64,000 bases of DNA from DASZIT01 sp036268775 (GTDB lineage Bacteria; Actinomycetota; Acidimicrobiia; Acidimicrobiales; RAAP-2). The stretch covers positions 84,141 through 148,140 of the forward strand of contig DATATM010000019.1 in assembly GCA_036268775.1 (NCBI GenBank), written 5' to 3'. This document shows positions 33,177-41,710 of the stretch, one piece after another. Each line of letters begins with the position of its first letter. Positions within the stretch are counted from its first letter, which is position 1. Both the position numbers and the translations under genes were made by a program. The notes below the pieces were generated by a model, which worked only from the letters and a program-made list of their open reading frames with translations, searched no databases and was not told the DNA's origin.

Positions 33177-33182
33177 GGAAGC

Positions 33183-34013
33183 ATGCGCTTCGCTTTCAAG
33201 ACATCGCCGCAGAATACGACCTGGCCCGACATGCTTGCCGTCTGGAAGGTGGCCGATGACATCGAGCTGTTCGAGTCGGGCTGGACCTTCGACCACTTCT
33301 ATCCGATCTTTTCCGACAGCACCGGCCCCTGCATGGAGGGCTGGATCACCCTGACGGCGTTGGCCCAGGCGACGACCCGGCTGCGCATCGGAACTCTGGT
33401 GACCGGCATCCACTATCGCCACCCGGCGATCCTGGCCAACATGGCGACCACCCTCGACATCGTGTCCGGGGGCCGGCTGGAGCTGGGTATCGGGGCCGGA
33501 TGGAACGAGGAGGAGTCGGGCGCCTACGGAATCGAGCTGGGCACTCCGAGCGAGCGCAGCGACCGCTTCGAGGAGGCCTGCGAAGTGATCGTCGGGCTCC
33601 TCACGCAGGAGACGACGACCTTCAAGGGCCGGTACTACCAGCTCAGCGAGGCCCGCAACGAGCCCAAGCCGGTTCAGCGCCCCCACCCGCCGATCTGCGT
33701 CGGGGGTAGTGGCGAGAAGAGGACGCTCCGTACTGCAGCCCGGTTCGCCCAGCACTGGAATTTCGTGGGTGGCACGCCGGAGGAGTTCGCCCGCAAGCGC
33801 GACGTCCTCCATCAGCACTGCGAGGACCTCGGCCGCGACCCTACGGAGATTCTCATCTCCAGCCACGTCATCTTCGCCGGGGACGTGAAAGCCACTGCCG
33901 ATCAGGCTGCCGCACTGGCGGAGGTCGGCGCCGAGCTGGGCATTGTCACGCTCAAGGCCCCCCTGGATCCCGGCGTGCTCGAGCCGCTGGCCACCGCCCT
34001 GGGTGAGCTCTAA
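33183..34013 (+). CDS. LLM-class F420-dependent oxidoreductase
   Basis: A 276-residue luciferase-like TIM-barrel enzyme. The pattern LRIGTLVTGIHYRHPAILANMATTLDIVSGGRLELGIGAGWNEEE is the F420/flavin binding core of actinobacterial F420-dependent members. GSGEKRTLRTAARFAQHWNF closes the barrel. The physiological substrate is unknown. It is monocistronic, between tRNA-Gly and a HAD phosphatase. It is one of four LLM-type enzymes in the window. Confidence 0.92.
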   Translation: MRFAFKTSPQNTTWPDMLAVWKVADDIELFESGWTFDHFYPIFSDSTGPCMEGWITLTALAQATTRLRIGTLVTGIHYRHPAILANMATTLDIVSGGRLELGIGAGWNEEESGAYGIELGTPSERSDRFEEACEVIVGLLTQETTTFKGRYYQLSEARNEPKPVQRPHPPICVGGSGEKRTLRTAARFAQHWNFVGGTPEEFARKRDVLHQHCEDLGRDPTEILISSHVIFAGDVKATADQAAALAEVGAELGIVTLKAPLDPGVLEPLATALGEL

Positions 34014-34065
34014 AGAAACGGCGGGTGCTCCCCTCGGTTCACCGTTGACCGTCCATACTTGAGTG

Positions 34066-34845
34066 ATGACCCGCCAAACTCCTGAGAGCTGGCTCTGCGA
34101 CATGGATGGCGTGCTGGTCCGCGAAGGGATCATGGTGCCGGGGGCTGACCGGTTCGTGAACGCCCTCCTGCAGGGCGGGCGCAGCTTCCTAGTTCTCACC
34201 AACAATTCCATGTACACCCCTCGGGACCTGTCCGCCCGGTTGGCCACCTCCGGACTGGCGATCCCCGAACGGTCGCTCTGGACGTCGGCCCTCGCCACCG
34301 CCCGCTTCCTCGACAGCCAACGCCCGGGCGGCACCGCCTTCGCCATCGGCGAGGCCGGGCTCACCACCGCCCTCCACGACATCGGCTACATCCTCACCGA
34401 CCGGGCCCCCGACTATGTCGTCCTCGGCGAGACCCGCGCCTACAGCTTCGCCAACATCACCACCGCCATCCGGCTGGTGGCCGACGGGGCCCGGTTCATC
34501 GCCACCAATCCCGATCCCACCGGACCCTCCCCGGCCGGACTTCTCCCCGCCTGCGGCTCGGTGGCCGCGCTGATCACCCGGGCGACCGGGATCGATCCTT
34601 ACTTCGTCGGCAAGCCCAACCCGTTGATGGTGCGGGAAGGCCTCAACACCCTCGGAGCCCACTCGGAGACCACGGTGATGGTCGGCGACCGGATGGACAC
34701 CGACATGTTGGCCGGCATCGAAGCCGGGCTCGAGACCATCCTGGTCCTGTCGGGCATGACCGAGTCCGACGCGGTGGACCGCTTCCCCTACCGGCCGACC
34801 CGCATCGTCGACTCGGTGGCCGACCTCATCGCCGAGCTCGGCTAG
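34066..34845 (+). CDS. HAD-IIA family phosphatase (NagD-like)
   Basis: A 259-residue HAD hydrolase with the nucleophile motif LCDMDGVLV near the N-terminus, LTNNSMYTPRDL (motif II and cap entry), FVGKPNPLMVREGL (Lys motif) and MVGDRMDTDMLAG (metal-binding Asp pair). The C2B cap is between. NagD-like enzymes dephosphorylate sugar phosphates, nucleotides or glycerol phosphate. The ATG at 34066 is directly preceded by an in-frame GTG. Its last 4 nt overlap the convergent small gene. Confidence 0.9.
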   Translation: MTRQTPESWLCDMDGVLVREGIMVPGADRFVNALLQGGRSFLVLTNNSMYTPRDLSARLATSGLAIPERSLWTSALATARFLDSQRPGGTAFAIGEAGLTTALHDIGYILTDRAPDYVVLGETRAYSFANITTAIRLVADGARFIATNPDPTGPSPAGLLPACGSVAALITRATGIDPYFVGKPNPLMVREGLNTLGAHSETTVMVGDRMDTDMLAGIEAGLETILVLSGMTESDAVDRFPYRPTRIVDSVADLIAELG

Positions 34846-35048
34846 GAGCCTGCTGGCTGATCGACCGGCTTTGCCAGCACCAGGTAGACATTGTCGTCGA
34901 CCGCGAAGGTGCTCACCACCCCGAAGCCCTCGGCGCTGGCCTTGTCGAGCTCCGACTCCAGATCGGCCCGGGGCTCGGCGTTCACCAATCGACCCCCGTG
35001 GATCCGGATGACACGGTGGGTGGACGGCACCGGCGAGGGCTCAGCCAT
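34842..35048 (-). CDS. DUF4177-like small protein
   Basis: A 68-residue protein with layout HRVIRIHGGRLVNAEPRADLESELDKASAEGFGVVSTFAVDDNVYLVLAKP: strand, helix with an ELDKASAEGF motif, two strands. This is the pattern of DUF4177 and related small sensor-like domains of unknown function. It overlaps the 3' end of the PIG-L gene by 8 nt on the same strand and the HAD gene by 4 nt on the other, so it is translated from the PIG-L transcript. Confidence 0.65.
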   Translation of the reverse strand: MAEPSPVPSTHRVIRIHGGRLVNAEPRADLESELDKASAEGFGVVSTFAVDDNVYLVLAKPVDQPAGS

Positions 35049-35850
35049 CCAACAGACTCGTTTCCCGAGGCCCCGGGAACGGGTTGGGGGCTTCCGGCCG
35101 GGTCCGGATGTACCACTCCCGTCCCCACACCACCTCGAAGATGTCGGGCGGCATCGCCAGAAAGAAGCTCTCCTCGCTGATCTGGGTGGGATGGGCCCGC
35201 ATGGCGTCCCGTTTGGCGTCGATCCACTTGGTCACGTCGATCTCGGTGGTAATGCGGGAGGAGGGTTCGCCCATCGTCTCCATCATCTCGCCGACGTCTT
35301 CCGGCGGCGCCCACTCCCCGTCGGCAACGTCGGCGGCCATGGCCCTCATCGACTGGAGGAACCCGCGATCCTGGGTGGCCATGAACACCTTCGGGGTGCC
35401 GGCCAACGCGCCGGCCCGGACACCCACGGTGTGGACCTGGACGTGATCGGGATGGCCGTAGCCACCGTGTTCGTCGTAGATGACCAGCACGTCGGCGGCT
35501 TCCTCCTCGAGGATCTTGGCCAACCGGGTGGCCGCCTCCTCGACGTCGGCCCGGGCGAAGGAGTCGGGACGCTGCTTGTCCTCCTCCCCCTCCATGCCGG
35601 AATCGTGGTAGCCGAGAAACGTCTGGCGGGCGACCCCGAGCACCCGGCCGGCCTCGGCCAACTCCAGCGCCCGGCGATCGGCCAACGACTCGCCGTCCTT
35701 GAGCATGCCCTCGGGGATCTCCCCCAGCTCGCCGGCGGTGGCGGTGACCAGCACCACCCGGTGGCCCTCGGCGGCCAGGCCCGCCATGGTGCCGCCGGTG
35801 GCGATGGCCTCATCGTCGGGATGGGCGTGAACGAACACAACGGTCGACAT
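35041..35850 (-). CDS. PIG-L family N-acetylglucosaminyl-type deacetylase
   Basis: A 269-residue zinc-dependent deacetylase. VFVHAHPDDEAIATGG carries the AHPDDE zinc motif; GYHDSGM, and HPDH in GGYGHPDHVQVH are the other conserved elements. The family includes MshB and Mca of mycothiol metabolism; this protein lies closer to generic LmbE-type deacetylases than the second PIG-L protein at 45067-46005, which I call Mca. A role in mycothiol biosynthesis (MshB) is possible but unproven. ATG 35850 gives the natural start. Confidence 0.88.
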   Translation of the reverse strand: MSTVVFVHAHPDDEAIATGGTMAGLAAEGHRVVLVTATAGELGEIPEGMLKDGESLADRRALELAEAGRVLGVARQTFLGYHDSGMEGEEDKQRPDSFARADVEEAATRLAKILEEEAADVLVIYDEHGGYGHPDHVQVHTVGVRAGALAGTPKVFMATQDRGFLQSMRAMAADVADGEWAPPEDVGEMMETMGEPSSRITTEIDVTKWIDAKRDAMRAHPTQISEESFFLAMPPDIFEVVWGREWYIRTRPEAPNPFPGPRETSLLDG

Positions 35851-35905
35851 GGTGCCGACGCTATCCGCCTCCGGCCAACATCCCGTCCGGAACCCGGGGC
35901 GGGCC

Positions 35906-36247
35906 TCAGCCGAACGGCAGCTGGGGCGCATCGGCCAGCGACAGCCGATCGCGGAAGTCCTTCTCCGCCCCTCCCGACCGGGCGCCGCGGCCGGAGACGG
36001 CAAAGATCCGGCCGGGCTCGAAGGATCGGAGCTTCCGGTCGCCGGGCCGGCCACCCACCACTTCGACCGACTCGGTGCCGTTCCGCTCGTTGAAGATGTG
36101 GGCCCGGAACTGCCAGGTGGCCCCTCTCAGCTTCACTCCGGCCACCATCACCTCGTCTCCGGGCTGGAGTCCCTGCCAGGATGTCGACCGGCGAAGATGG
36201 CCGGCGGCCTCGGCGGCGACCCGTTTGGCGGAAGGACGGCGGGGCAT
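35906..36247 (-). CDS. Conserved hypothetical protein
   Basis: A 113-residue basic protein beginning MPRRPSAKRVAAEAAGHLRRS. The middle has beta-type sequence (EVMVAGVKLRGATWQFRAHIFNERNGTESVEVVGG) and a Ser/Gly loop follows. The composition and regular alternation suggest a folded small beta domain. I do not recognise a family. It lies between PIG-L and DedA on the same strand, and may be co-transcribed with either. Confidence 0.6.
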   Translation of the reverse strand: MPRRPSAKRVAAEAAGHLRRSTSWQGLQPGDEVMVAGVKLRGATWQFRAHIFNERNGTESVEVVGGRPGDRKLRSFEPGRIFAVSGRGARSGGAEKDFRDRLSLADAPQLPFG

Positions 36248-36344
36248 GGCGGCTAGTCGGTGCGGCGGCGCCGCGGGATCGGGGATGCCATCAATTCGAC
36301 CACCTTTCGAACCTACCCGAACGGTGTAACCCGGAGGTCCATCC

Positions 36345-36980
36345 TCAGGAGCGCCGACGGTGGGCCGGGCCTCCCCCTCGTTCGCTCCGGACCACGCTGA
36401 TCCGGTGGGCGAACATCCCGACGATGAGGATCACCACCAAGACGGCGGCGACGTAGCCGGCATAGCTGAAGTCCTTGACCACGTGCTGGTAGCTGCTCCC
36501 CAAGCTGTAGCCGAGGCTGCAGAGGGCGGCCGACCAGATGGCGCAGGCGGCCACCGTGAACACCGTGAACTTCCCGAGCGTCATCTCGCCGAGTCCGGCG
36601 GCTACCGACACGAACGACCGCACCAGAGGGATCAGCCGACCGAAGAAGACGAATGCCTCGCCGCGGCGATCGAGCCAGGCTTCCGCCCGGTCGAGGTCGC
36701 GGTGAGTCAGCAGCACGTACTTCCCCAGCCGGTTCACCAACGGTCGGCCTCCGAAGTAGCCGATGCTGTAACCGAGGAAGGAGCCCACCAACTCGCCGGC
36801 GATGGCCGACAGGATCACCAGGGCCAGCTGCAGGTGATGAGGCTCGTTGGGCAGTTGGCCGCTGGCCAGCACCCCGCCGTAGATCATCGCCAACTCGGAT
36901 CCCACCGGGATGAGCATGGTGGACAGCAAGGTCAGGGCGAAGATGGCCAGATAGCCCCAGTTCTGCAGGAAATGCTCCAT
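36345..36980 (-). CDS. DedA family membrane protein
   Basis: A 211-residue membrane protein with about five hydrophobic segments. The signature pieces are ELAMIYGGVL near the first helix, GYFGGRPLV and the core motif FFGRLIPLVRSFVSVAAGLGEM, with the essential Arg residues of DedA proteins. DedA proteins act in undecaprenyl-phosphate or phospholipid flipping and envelope homeostasis. It is divergent from the alpha/beta hydrolase, and both genes lack Shine-Dalgarno sequences. Confidence 0.93.
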   Translation of the reverse strand: MEHFLQNWGYLAIFALTLLSTMLIPVGSELAMIYGGVLASGQLPNEPHHLQLALVILSAIAGELVGSFLGYSIGYFGGRPLVNRLGKYVLLTHRDLDRAEAWLDRRGEAFVFFGRLIPLVRSFVSVAAGLGEMTLGKFTVFTVAACAIWSAALCSLGYSLGSSYQHVVKDFSYAGYVAAVLVVILIVGMFAHRISVVRSERGGGPAHRRRS

Positions 36981-37050
36981 AGGCGCAGCAATCTAACCGA
37001 CCCGGTGTCCGCCTATGGCGATGTGGGAACCCCACCTCGCACCCCTCCGG

Positions 37051-37056
37051 TAACGT
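37051..37056 (+). promoter_or_regulatory. Possible -10 box of leaderless hydrolase gene
   Basis: TAACGT lies 7 nt before the GTG start at 37064, with only a C-rich run between, so no ribosome site is present. The fit to a leaderless start is good; a -35 is not clear. Confidence 0.4.
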
Positions 37057-37063
37057 CACCCCC

Positions 37064-37963
37064 GTGGCTACGACGACGGACCAGCGGGAGCCCATTCGGG
37101 GTCGCTGCACCACGCCCGACGGTCTTGAGATCGCTACCTACGATTTCGGCGGCGACGGCCCTGACCTGTTGTTGGTCCACGCCACCGGCTTCTGTGCCGG
37201 GGTCTTCACCCCGATGGCCCGGCACCTGGCCGCCGACTTCCACTGCTGGGGAATCGACCTCCGGGCCCACGGGCGCTCCGATTCCCCGCCCGATCGCGAC
37301 TTCAGTTGGTCCGGGTTCGGCATCGACGTGCTGAGTGCGATCGACCACCTTGGCCTCGACCGCCCCTATGGCTTCGGGCACTCGTGCGGCGGGGCGGCGG
37401 TGCTGCTGGCGGAGGAGAGCCTGCCGGGCACCTTTCGGGCCCTCTATTGCTACGAACCGGTGGTGTTCCCCGGACCCCCGGCCGAACTGGTGGGGGACTC
37501 GATGACGGGGAACCCGATGTCGGAGGCGGCCCGCCGGCGGCGGGAGACGTTCCCGTCGCCCACCGACGCCTTTCTCAACTTCTCCTCCAAGCCGCCGTTC
37601 GGCGACCTTGACCCCGACGCCCTCCAGGCCTACGTCGACTGCGGCTTCGAGACCCTCCCCATCGAGGAAGGCGGCGACGGGGAGACCATCCGACTGCGAT
37701 GCCGCCGGGAGGACGAGGCCGAGATCTACGCCCACGGTGCCTCCCATGACGCCTATGCCCACCTGGGCGAGGTCGGCTGCCCGGTGTGGCTGGTCGGGGG
37801 CGACCAGACCAGCACCATCGGCCGCTCGGCCCTGGAGGCCGACGCCGAACAGCTGCCGGCCAGCACCATCGAGGTGGTGCCCGGTGTCGGTCATTTCGGC
37901 CCGTTGCAGCGGCCCGACCGGGTGGCCGCCTCGATCATCGGGGCGTTCGATCACCTCCGATGA
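37064..37963 (+). CDS. Alpha/beta hydrolase
   Basis: A 299-residue alpha/beta fold hydrolase. The oxyanion region LLVHATGFCAGVF, LRAHGRSDSP, nucleophile elbow GHSCGG (Ser between His and Cys) and catalytic His in PGVGHFGPLQ are visible. The substrate is not evident; relatives include C-C hydrolases, haloperoxidases and lipases. It is followed by a RecB-like nuclease 26 nt later. Confidence 0.9.
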   Translation: MATTTDQREPIRGRCTTPDGLEIATYDFGGDGPDLLLVHATGFCAGVFTPMARHLAADFHCWGIDLRAHGRSDSPPDRDFSWSGFGIDVLSAIDHLGLDRPYGFGHSCGGAAVLLAEESLPGTFRALYCYEPVVFPGPPAELVGDSMTGNPMSEAARRRRETFPSPTDAFLNFSSKPPFGDLDPDALQAYVDCGFETLPIEEGGDGETIRLRCRREDEAEIYAHGASHDAYAHLGEVGCPVWLVGGDQTSTIGRSALEADAEQLPASTIEVVPGVGHFGPLQRPDRVAASIIGAFDHLR

Positions 37964-37976
37964 GACACCCGGGTCG

Positions 37977-37982
37977 TAGTCT
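37977..37982 (+). promoter_or_regulatory. Possible -10 box of leaderless RecB-like nuclease gene
   Basis: TAGTCT sits 7 nt before ATG 37990, with no ribosome binding site between. Confidence 0.4.
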
Positions 37983-37989
37983 GTCGTCG

Positions 37990-38814
37990 ATGCCCCTCGA
38001 ACTCCCCCGATCGCTGTCCCCGTCGAAAGTGACGTCCTTCCGCCAGTGCGCGCTGGCCTTCCGGTTCACCGCCATCGAACGACTTCCCGAGCCTCCGACC
38101 ATCTGGACCGTCAAGGGGACGCTGGTCCATTCGGCCTTGGAGCGCCTGTTTTGGCGCCACCCCCGGGGCGAGCGCAGCCTGGCGGCAGCCCTGGCTGAAC
38201 TGTCGGGGGCCTGGGACGAGCTCCAGACCGACCCCGAATGGCTGGGGCTGGACCTGACCTCCGGAGAGGCCGACGGCTTCCGGAGCGAGGCCGAGGAGCT
38301 GGTGAAGAACTACTTCCGGCTCGAGGACCCCAACGACGTCAACCCGGTCGGGATCGAAGTGACCCTCGAGGCGCGGCTGGGCGACCTCCGGCTGCGGGGC
38401 ATCATCGACCGACTCGATCTGACCCCCGACGGCGAGTTGGAAGTCATCGACTACAAGACGGGTCGGGCGCCGTCGGTGGCCTTCGAGCAGTCGAAGCTGG
38501 TCGGCGTCAACATCTACGCCCTCCTCTGCTCCGAAGTGCTGGGTCGCCGTCCCGCCGCGGTGCGCCTCTTCCATCTGAAAGAGCCCACCGTCATCACCGC
38601 CCAACCCTCCGAACAGGCACTCTCCGGCCAGCGGCAGAAGGCCCTGGCGATCTGGTCGGCCATCGAACGGGCCTGCGAGTCGGAGGATTTCCGGCCCCAG
38701 ACCGGGCCGTTGTGCAACTACTGCCGCTTCCAGGAGTTCTGCCCGGCGTTCGGCGGGGATCCGGCGGAAGCTGCGCCGGCCATGGCCGCGCTGGCCATCC
38801 AGGGCGCGGCGTGA
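37990..38814 (+). CDS. RecB-family PD-(D/E)xK nuclease with Fe-S cysteines
   Basis: A 274-residue single-domain nuclease resembling the C-terminal nuclease of AddB and Cas4. SPSKVTSFRQCALAFRF supplies the first Cys; GTLVHSALERLF has the motif I His; GIIDRLD and ELEVIDYKTGR hold the catalytic Asp and Lys. The C-terminus has CNYCRFQEFC, so four cysteines can bind a 4Fe-4S cluster. No helicase or CRISPR partner is near, so it is a standalone actinobacterial RecB-like exonuclease. It overlaps the next gene by 4 nt (GTGA). Confidence 0.92.
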   Translation: MPLELPRSLSPSKVTSFRQCALAFRFTAIERLPEPPTIWTVKGTLVHSALERLFWRHPRGERSLAAALAELSGAWDELQTDPEWLGLDLTSGEADGFRSEAEELVKNYFRLEDPNDVNPVGIEVTLEARLGDLRLRGIIDRLDLTPDGELEVIDYKTGRAPSVAFEQSKLVGVNIYALLCSEVLGRRPAAVRLFHLKEPTVITAQPSEQALSGQRQKALAIWSAIERACESEDFRPQTGPLCNYCRFQEFCPAFGGDPAEAAPAMAALAIQGAA

Positions 38815-39419
38815 CCCCGGTCGGCCGACCGGCCCGCCGGGATCCGGGGGTCGGCCAGACCGAGCCGGTGGATCCGAGCTCGATCTCCTTCGGCGACATG
38901 GTGCAGAAATTCGACGACCGGGTCGATGCCTGGTTCGAGCCCCTGCGGGGAAAGCCGGTCCCCGACACCCTGGCCAGGATTGTGTCCGGACTCGGTGACC
39001 ACGGGCTGCTGTGGGCGGTCTCCACCGCCTGGCGGGCCCGGCGACCCGGGTCGCGCCGCAACCGGGCCGTGCGGGCCCTGGCGGTGGCCGGAGCCGAGTC
39101 GAGCGTGGTCAACGCCGCCCTCAAGGCGGTCATCGGGCGCCCGCGGCCGGACGGCTCCGACCTCCGGCTGGGGGACAACATCGTCCCCCTCCGGGCTCCC
39201 ACCACCAGCAGTTTTCCCAGCGGCCACACCCTGGCCGCCTTCTGTGCCGCTACCGTGCTGTCCGAAAAGGGCGACCTCCGCGGGAATGCCCTGTTGTTCG
39301 GCTCCGCCGGGCTCATCGGCGCCAGCCGGATCCACCTCGGCGCCCACCACGGCTCCGACGTCCTCGGAGGGATGGCCATCGGCATCGCCCTCGGCGTGGT
39401 CGGCCGGCGGCTGGTCTGA
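38811..39419 (+). CDS. PAP2 superfamily phosphatase
   Basis: A 202-residue protein with the three PAP2 motifs: KAVIGRPRP, PSGH (in SSFPSGHTL) and SRIHLGAHHGSDVLGG, including the catalytic His residues. Hydrophobic segments are few and short, so it is a peripheral or small integral phosphatase. It may hydrolyse phosphatidic acid, undecaprenyl pyrophosphate or decaprenylphosphoryl-sugar phosphates. The GTG start overlapping the nuclease stop is used; an ATG near 38899 would also leave the motifs intact. Confidence 0.87.
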   Translation: MTPVGRPARRDPGVGQTEPVDPSSISFGDMVQKFDDRVDAWFEPLRGKPVPDTLARIVSGLGDHGLLWAVSTAWRARRPGSRRNRAVRALAVAGAESSVVNAALKAVIGRPRPDGSDLRLGDNIVPLRAPTTSSFPSGHTLAAFCAATVLSEKGDLRGNALLFGSAGLIGASRIHLGAHHGSDVLGGMAIGIALGVVGRRLV

Positions 39420-39478
39420 GCTGGGCGGCGTTCCCGACTGGCCGGAATGCGGTCGGGCCCACCGGAGTTGTACTGGGC

Positions 39479-40087
39479 ATGGCAGAAACTCAAGAATTCG
39501 CGGTCACCTGGGACTACCGGTGCCCCTTCGCCCGGAACGCCCACGAGCACATTCTCGACGGATTGGCGGCCGGGGCCGAGTGGCAGGTGACCTTCGTACC
39601 CTTCTTCCTCAACCAGACCCACGTCGAAGACGGTGGCACCCCGGCCTGGGAGGATTCGGCTCACACCCCGGATCTGTTGTCGCTGGAGGCGGGCGTCATC
39701 GTGCGGGACCAGTTCCCCGAGCACTTCCTGGCCGTTCACCGCTCCCTCTTCGCCGCCCGCCATGACGACGGGGGCGATCTCCGGGACCGCCAGGTGGTTC
39801 GCAACGCCCTCACCCGGGCCGGGGCCGACGCCGACGCCGTCCTGGCCGAGGTCGATGCCGGATGGGCCCGCAAGGTGGCCCGATCCGAGCACGAACGGGC
39901 GGTAGACGAGCTGGACGTGTTCGGCGTCCCCACCTTCATCCTCGGCGACCGGGCCGTCTTCGCCCGGTTGATGACCCGGCCGGAGGGCGACGGGGACGGC
40001 GCCCGTAACACCATCGACCGCATCCTTCAGCTGGTCGACGGTCATCCCGAGTTGAACGAGTTCAAGCACACCCGCATCGCCCGGTAG
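39479..40087 (+). CDS. DsbA-family thioredoxin-fold protein
   Basis: A 202-residue thioredoxin-like protein. The active-site region is DYRCPFARNAHEH, with a single Cys where DsbA has CxxC, and the cis-proline loop is GVPTFILGD. This one-Cys layout is typical of the FrnE/2-hydroxychromene-2-carboxylate isomerase branch and of mycothiol- or glutathione-linked reductases. No signal peptide is present, so it is cytoplasmic. It could act with mycothiol, but that is inference. Confidence 0.85.
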   Translation: MAETQEFAVTWDYRCPFARNAHEHILDGLAAGAEWQVTFVPFFLNQTHVEDGGTPAWEDSAHTPDLLSLEAGVIVRDQFPEHFLAVHRSLFAARHDDGGDLRDRQVVRNALTRAGADADAVLAEVDAGWARKVARSEHERAVDELDVFGVPTFILGDRAVFARLMTRPEGDGDGARNTIDRILQLVDGHPELNEFKHTRIAR

Positions 40088-40114
40088 CGGCCTCGGCCCA
40101 CCCGATCGGACTGC

Positions 40115-40146
40115 GGGTGGTTCAGGCGCCGGGTGGTTCAGGCGCC
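40115..40146. repeat. 16-bp tandem duplication at the 3' end of the LLM gene
   Basis: GGGTGGTTCAGGCGCC is repeated head to tail. The stop codon of the minus-strand LLM gene lies in the right copy and an identical stop context lies in the left copy, so the duplication probably arose by slippage. Confidence 0.8.
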
Positions 40147-41043
40147 GACCAGTCCGGCCAGCACCTCGATCGATGCGCTGATCTCCTTGCCGGAGCCGAA
40201 GGGGGCCCCACAGAAGTCGGTGGCCCCGATGTCGGCGAACCGTCGGACCTGGGCGGCCACCTCGGCGGCGTTTCCCACGATGGCCACATCCGGCGGGCCG
40301 GCGGCACCCTCCCGGTCGAGCATCGCCCGGTAGGAGGGCAGCACCCCGTAGATGGCGAACAGCTCGGCCGCCTTGGCCCGGGCCCCGTCGACGTCGTCGG
40401 TGACACAGACCGGGAGCCCGACCGCCACCCGGGGCTCGGGGCGACCCGCCTCGGTGGCCGCCGCCCGGATGGTGGGCACGATGTGGTTCTCGATGGTGGC
40501 GGGCCCGGTCATCCAGGTGATGGTCCCCGATGCCATCCGCCCGGCGAGGCCGAGCATGACCTTCCCGAGGGCGGCCACCAACACCGGCGGCGGCGGCGCG
40601 GTGATCCCGAGCGGCCCCATGGTGGAGGCGCGGAGCGTCTCGCCGGCAAAGGAGACCTGCTCGCCCTCCAGGAGCGGGATGAGGATGGACAGGTACTCCC
40701 GCATGTGCCGGGCCGGCTTCTCGAACGAGTAGCCGAAGACGTTCTCGACGACCACCTGGTGGGAAAGGCCGATCCCCAGGGTCAGGCGACCTCCGGTGGC
40801 GGCCTGGACGGTCAGGGCCTGGGCGGCCAGCATCACCGGGTTGCGGGGATAGGTGGGCACCACCGCGGTCCCGAGGTCGATGCCGGGGACCTCCCGGCCG
40901 ATGACGGCCAGCACCGTCAGGGCGTCGTAGCCGAAGATCTGCGATGTCCAGGCCGATTCGAGCCCGGCCGCCGCCATCGAGGCCACCTGGGCGACAACGT
41001 CGTCGATGGGCCTGTCAATGTCGAACATCGATCCGATGCGCAC
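40138..41043 (-). CDS. LLM-class F420-dependent oxidoreductase (TIGR03564-like)
   Basis: A 301-residue luciferase-like enzyme starting at GTG 41043, preceded by AGAAGGAGAATCAGC with good spacing. AVVPTYPRNPVMLAAQALTVQAATGGRLTLGIGLSHQ is the F420-binding core and GYSFEKPARHMREYL a family-specific helix. The full-length barrel is present. The substrate is unknown. The stop is within a tandem repeat. Confidence 0.92.
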   Translation of the reverse strand: MRIGSMFDIDRPIDDVVAQVASMAAAGLESAWTSQIFGYDALTVLAVIGREVPGIDLGTAVVPTYPRNPVMLAAQALTVQAATGGRLTLGIGLSHQVVVENVFGYSFEKPARHMREYLSILIPLLEGEQVSFAGETLRASTMGPLGITAPPPPVLVAALGKVMLGLAGRMASGTITWMTGPATIENHIVPTIRAAATEAGRPEPRVAVGLPVCVTDDVDGARAKAAELFAIYGVLPSYRAMLDREGAAGPPDVAIVGNAAEVAAQVRRFADIGATDFCGAPFGSGKEISASIEVLAGLVGA

Positions 41044-41199
41044 GCTGATTCTCCTTCTGCGCCCGGCCCACGGCCCGGCCACTGTCACTGGTGATCGTGG
41101 CGACCACTCCGGCCGACCACCGTACCGGCCCGATCGAGCCAGTGCCCGGGGGCAAACCTCCAATGTGTGCGTTCCCGACGGTTCGGGCAGAATGCGTCC

Positions 41200-41691
41200 A
41201 TGTCAGTTGCCATCGTCATGGGAAGTGGGTCCGACGCGACGATCATGGACGACGCCGTCCAGATCCTCCGTTCCTTCGGGGTGAAGGTCGAGGTCCGGGT
41301 CATCTCGGCTCACCGCACTCCCGATGACGCCATCGAATTCGCCCGCAGCGCCGCCGCCAACGGGATCAAGGTGATCATCGCCGCCGCCGGCGGCGCCGCC
41401 CACCTGGCCGGCGTCCTGGCCGCCGCCACCCCGGTACCGGTGATCGGGGTGCCGGTCGCTTTGGCCAACCTGGGCGGCCTCGACTCGCTGCTGGCCATGG
41501 TCCAGATGCCGAAGGGGGTGCCGGTGGCGGTAGTCGCCGTCAACGGTGCCCGCAATGCCGGGCTGCTGGCCGTGCGGATCATGGCCCTCTCCGACGAGCG
41601 GCTGGCCGTCGAGCAGGACCGCTTCGTCAAGGAACTGGCTGAGCAGGTCCGCGACCAGGATGCGGAGATCGTCGCCCGCTACAACTCCTAG
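41200..41691 (+). CDS. purE: N5-carboxyaminoimidazole ribonucleotide mutase PurE
   Basis: A 163-residue class I PurE that converts N5-CAIR to CAIR in purine synthesis. VAIVMGSGSDATIM and VISAHRTPDDAIEFA (catalytic His) are definitive, as are AAAGGAAHLAGVLAA and MVQMPKGVPVAVVAV. The usual partner purK is not adjacent, so it must be elsewhere. It lies between two LLM genes on the other strand. Confidence 0.97.
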   Translation: MSVAIVMGSGSDATIMDDAVQILRSFGVKVEVRVISAHRTPDDAIEFARSAAANGIKVIIAAAGGAAHLAGVLAAATPVPVIGVPVALANLGGLDSLLAMVQMPKGVPVAVVAVNGARNAGLLAVRIMALSDERLAVEQDRFVKELAEQVRDQDAEIVARYNS

Positions 41692-41710
41692 CGCCGCCCT
41701 AGCCGCTCGC

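Noticed and set aside
33006..34382. 458-codon open frame on the minus strand
   Set aside because: It runs opposite a clear LLM enzyme and the HAD gene and through part of tRNA-Gly, with no recognisable motif.
36360..37334. 324-codon plus-strand open frame over DedA and the hydrolase start
   Set aside because: It is His/Gln/Glu-rich antisense translation; DedA has motifs and helices.
37990..38814. Cas4 or other CRISPR/defence assignment for the RecB-like nuclease
   Set aside because: It has the nuclease and Fe-S cysteines, but no cas, helicase or defence genes are nearby. Stand-alone RecB-like nucleases are common in actinobacteria.
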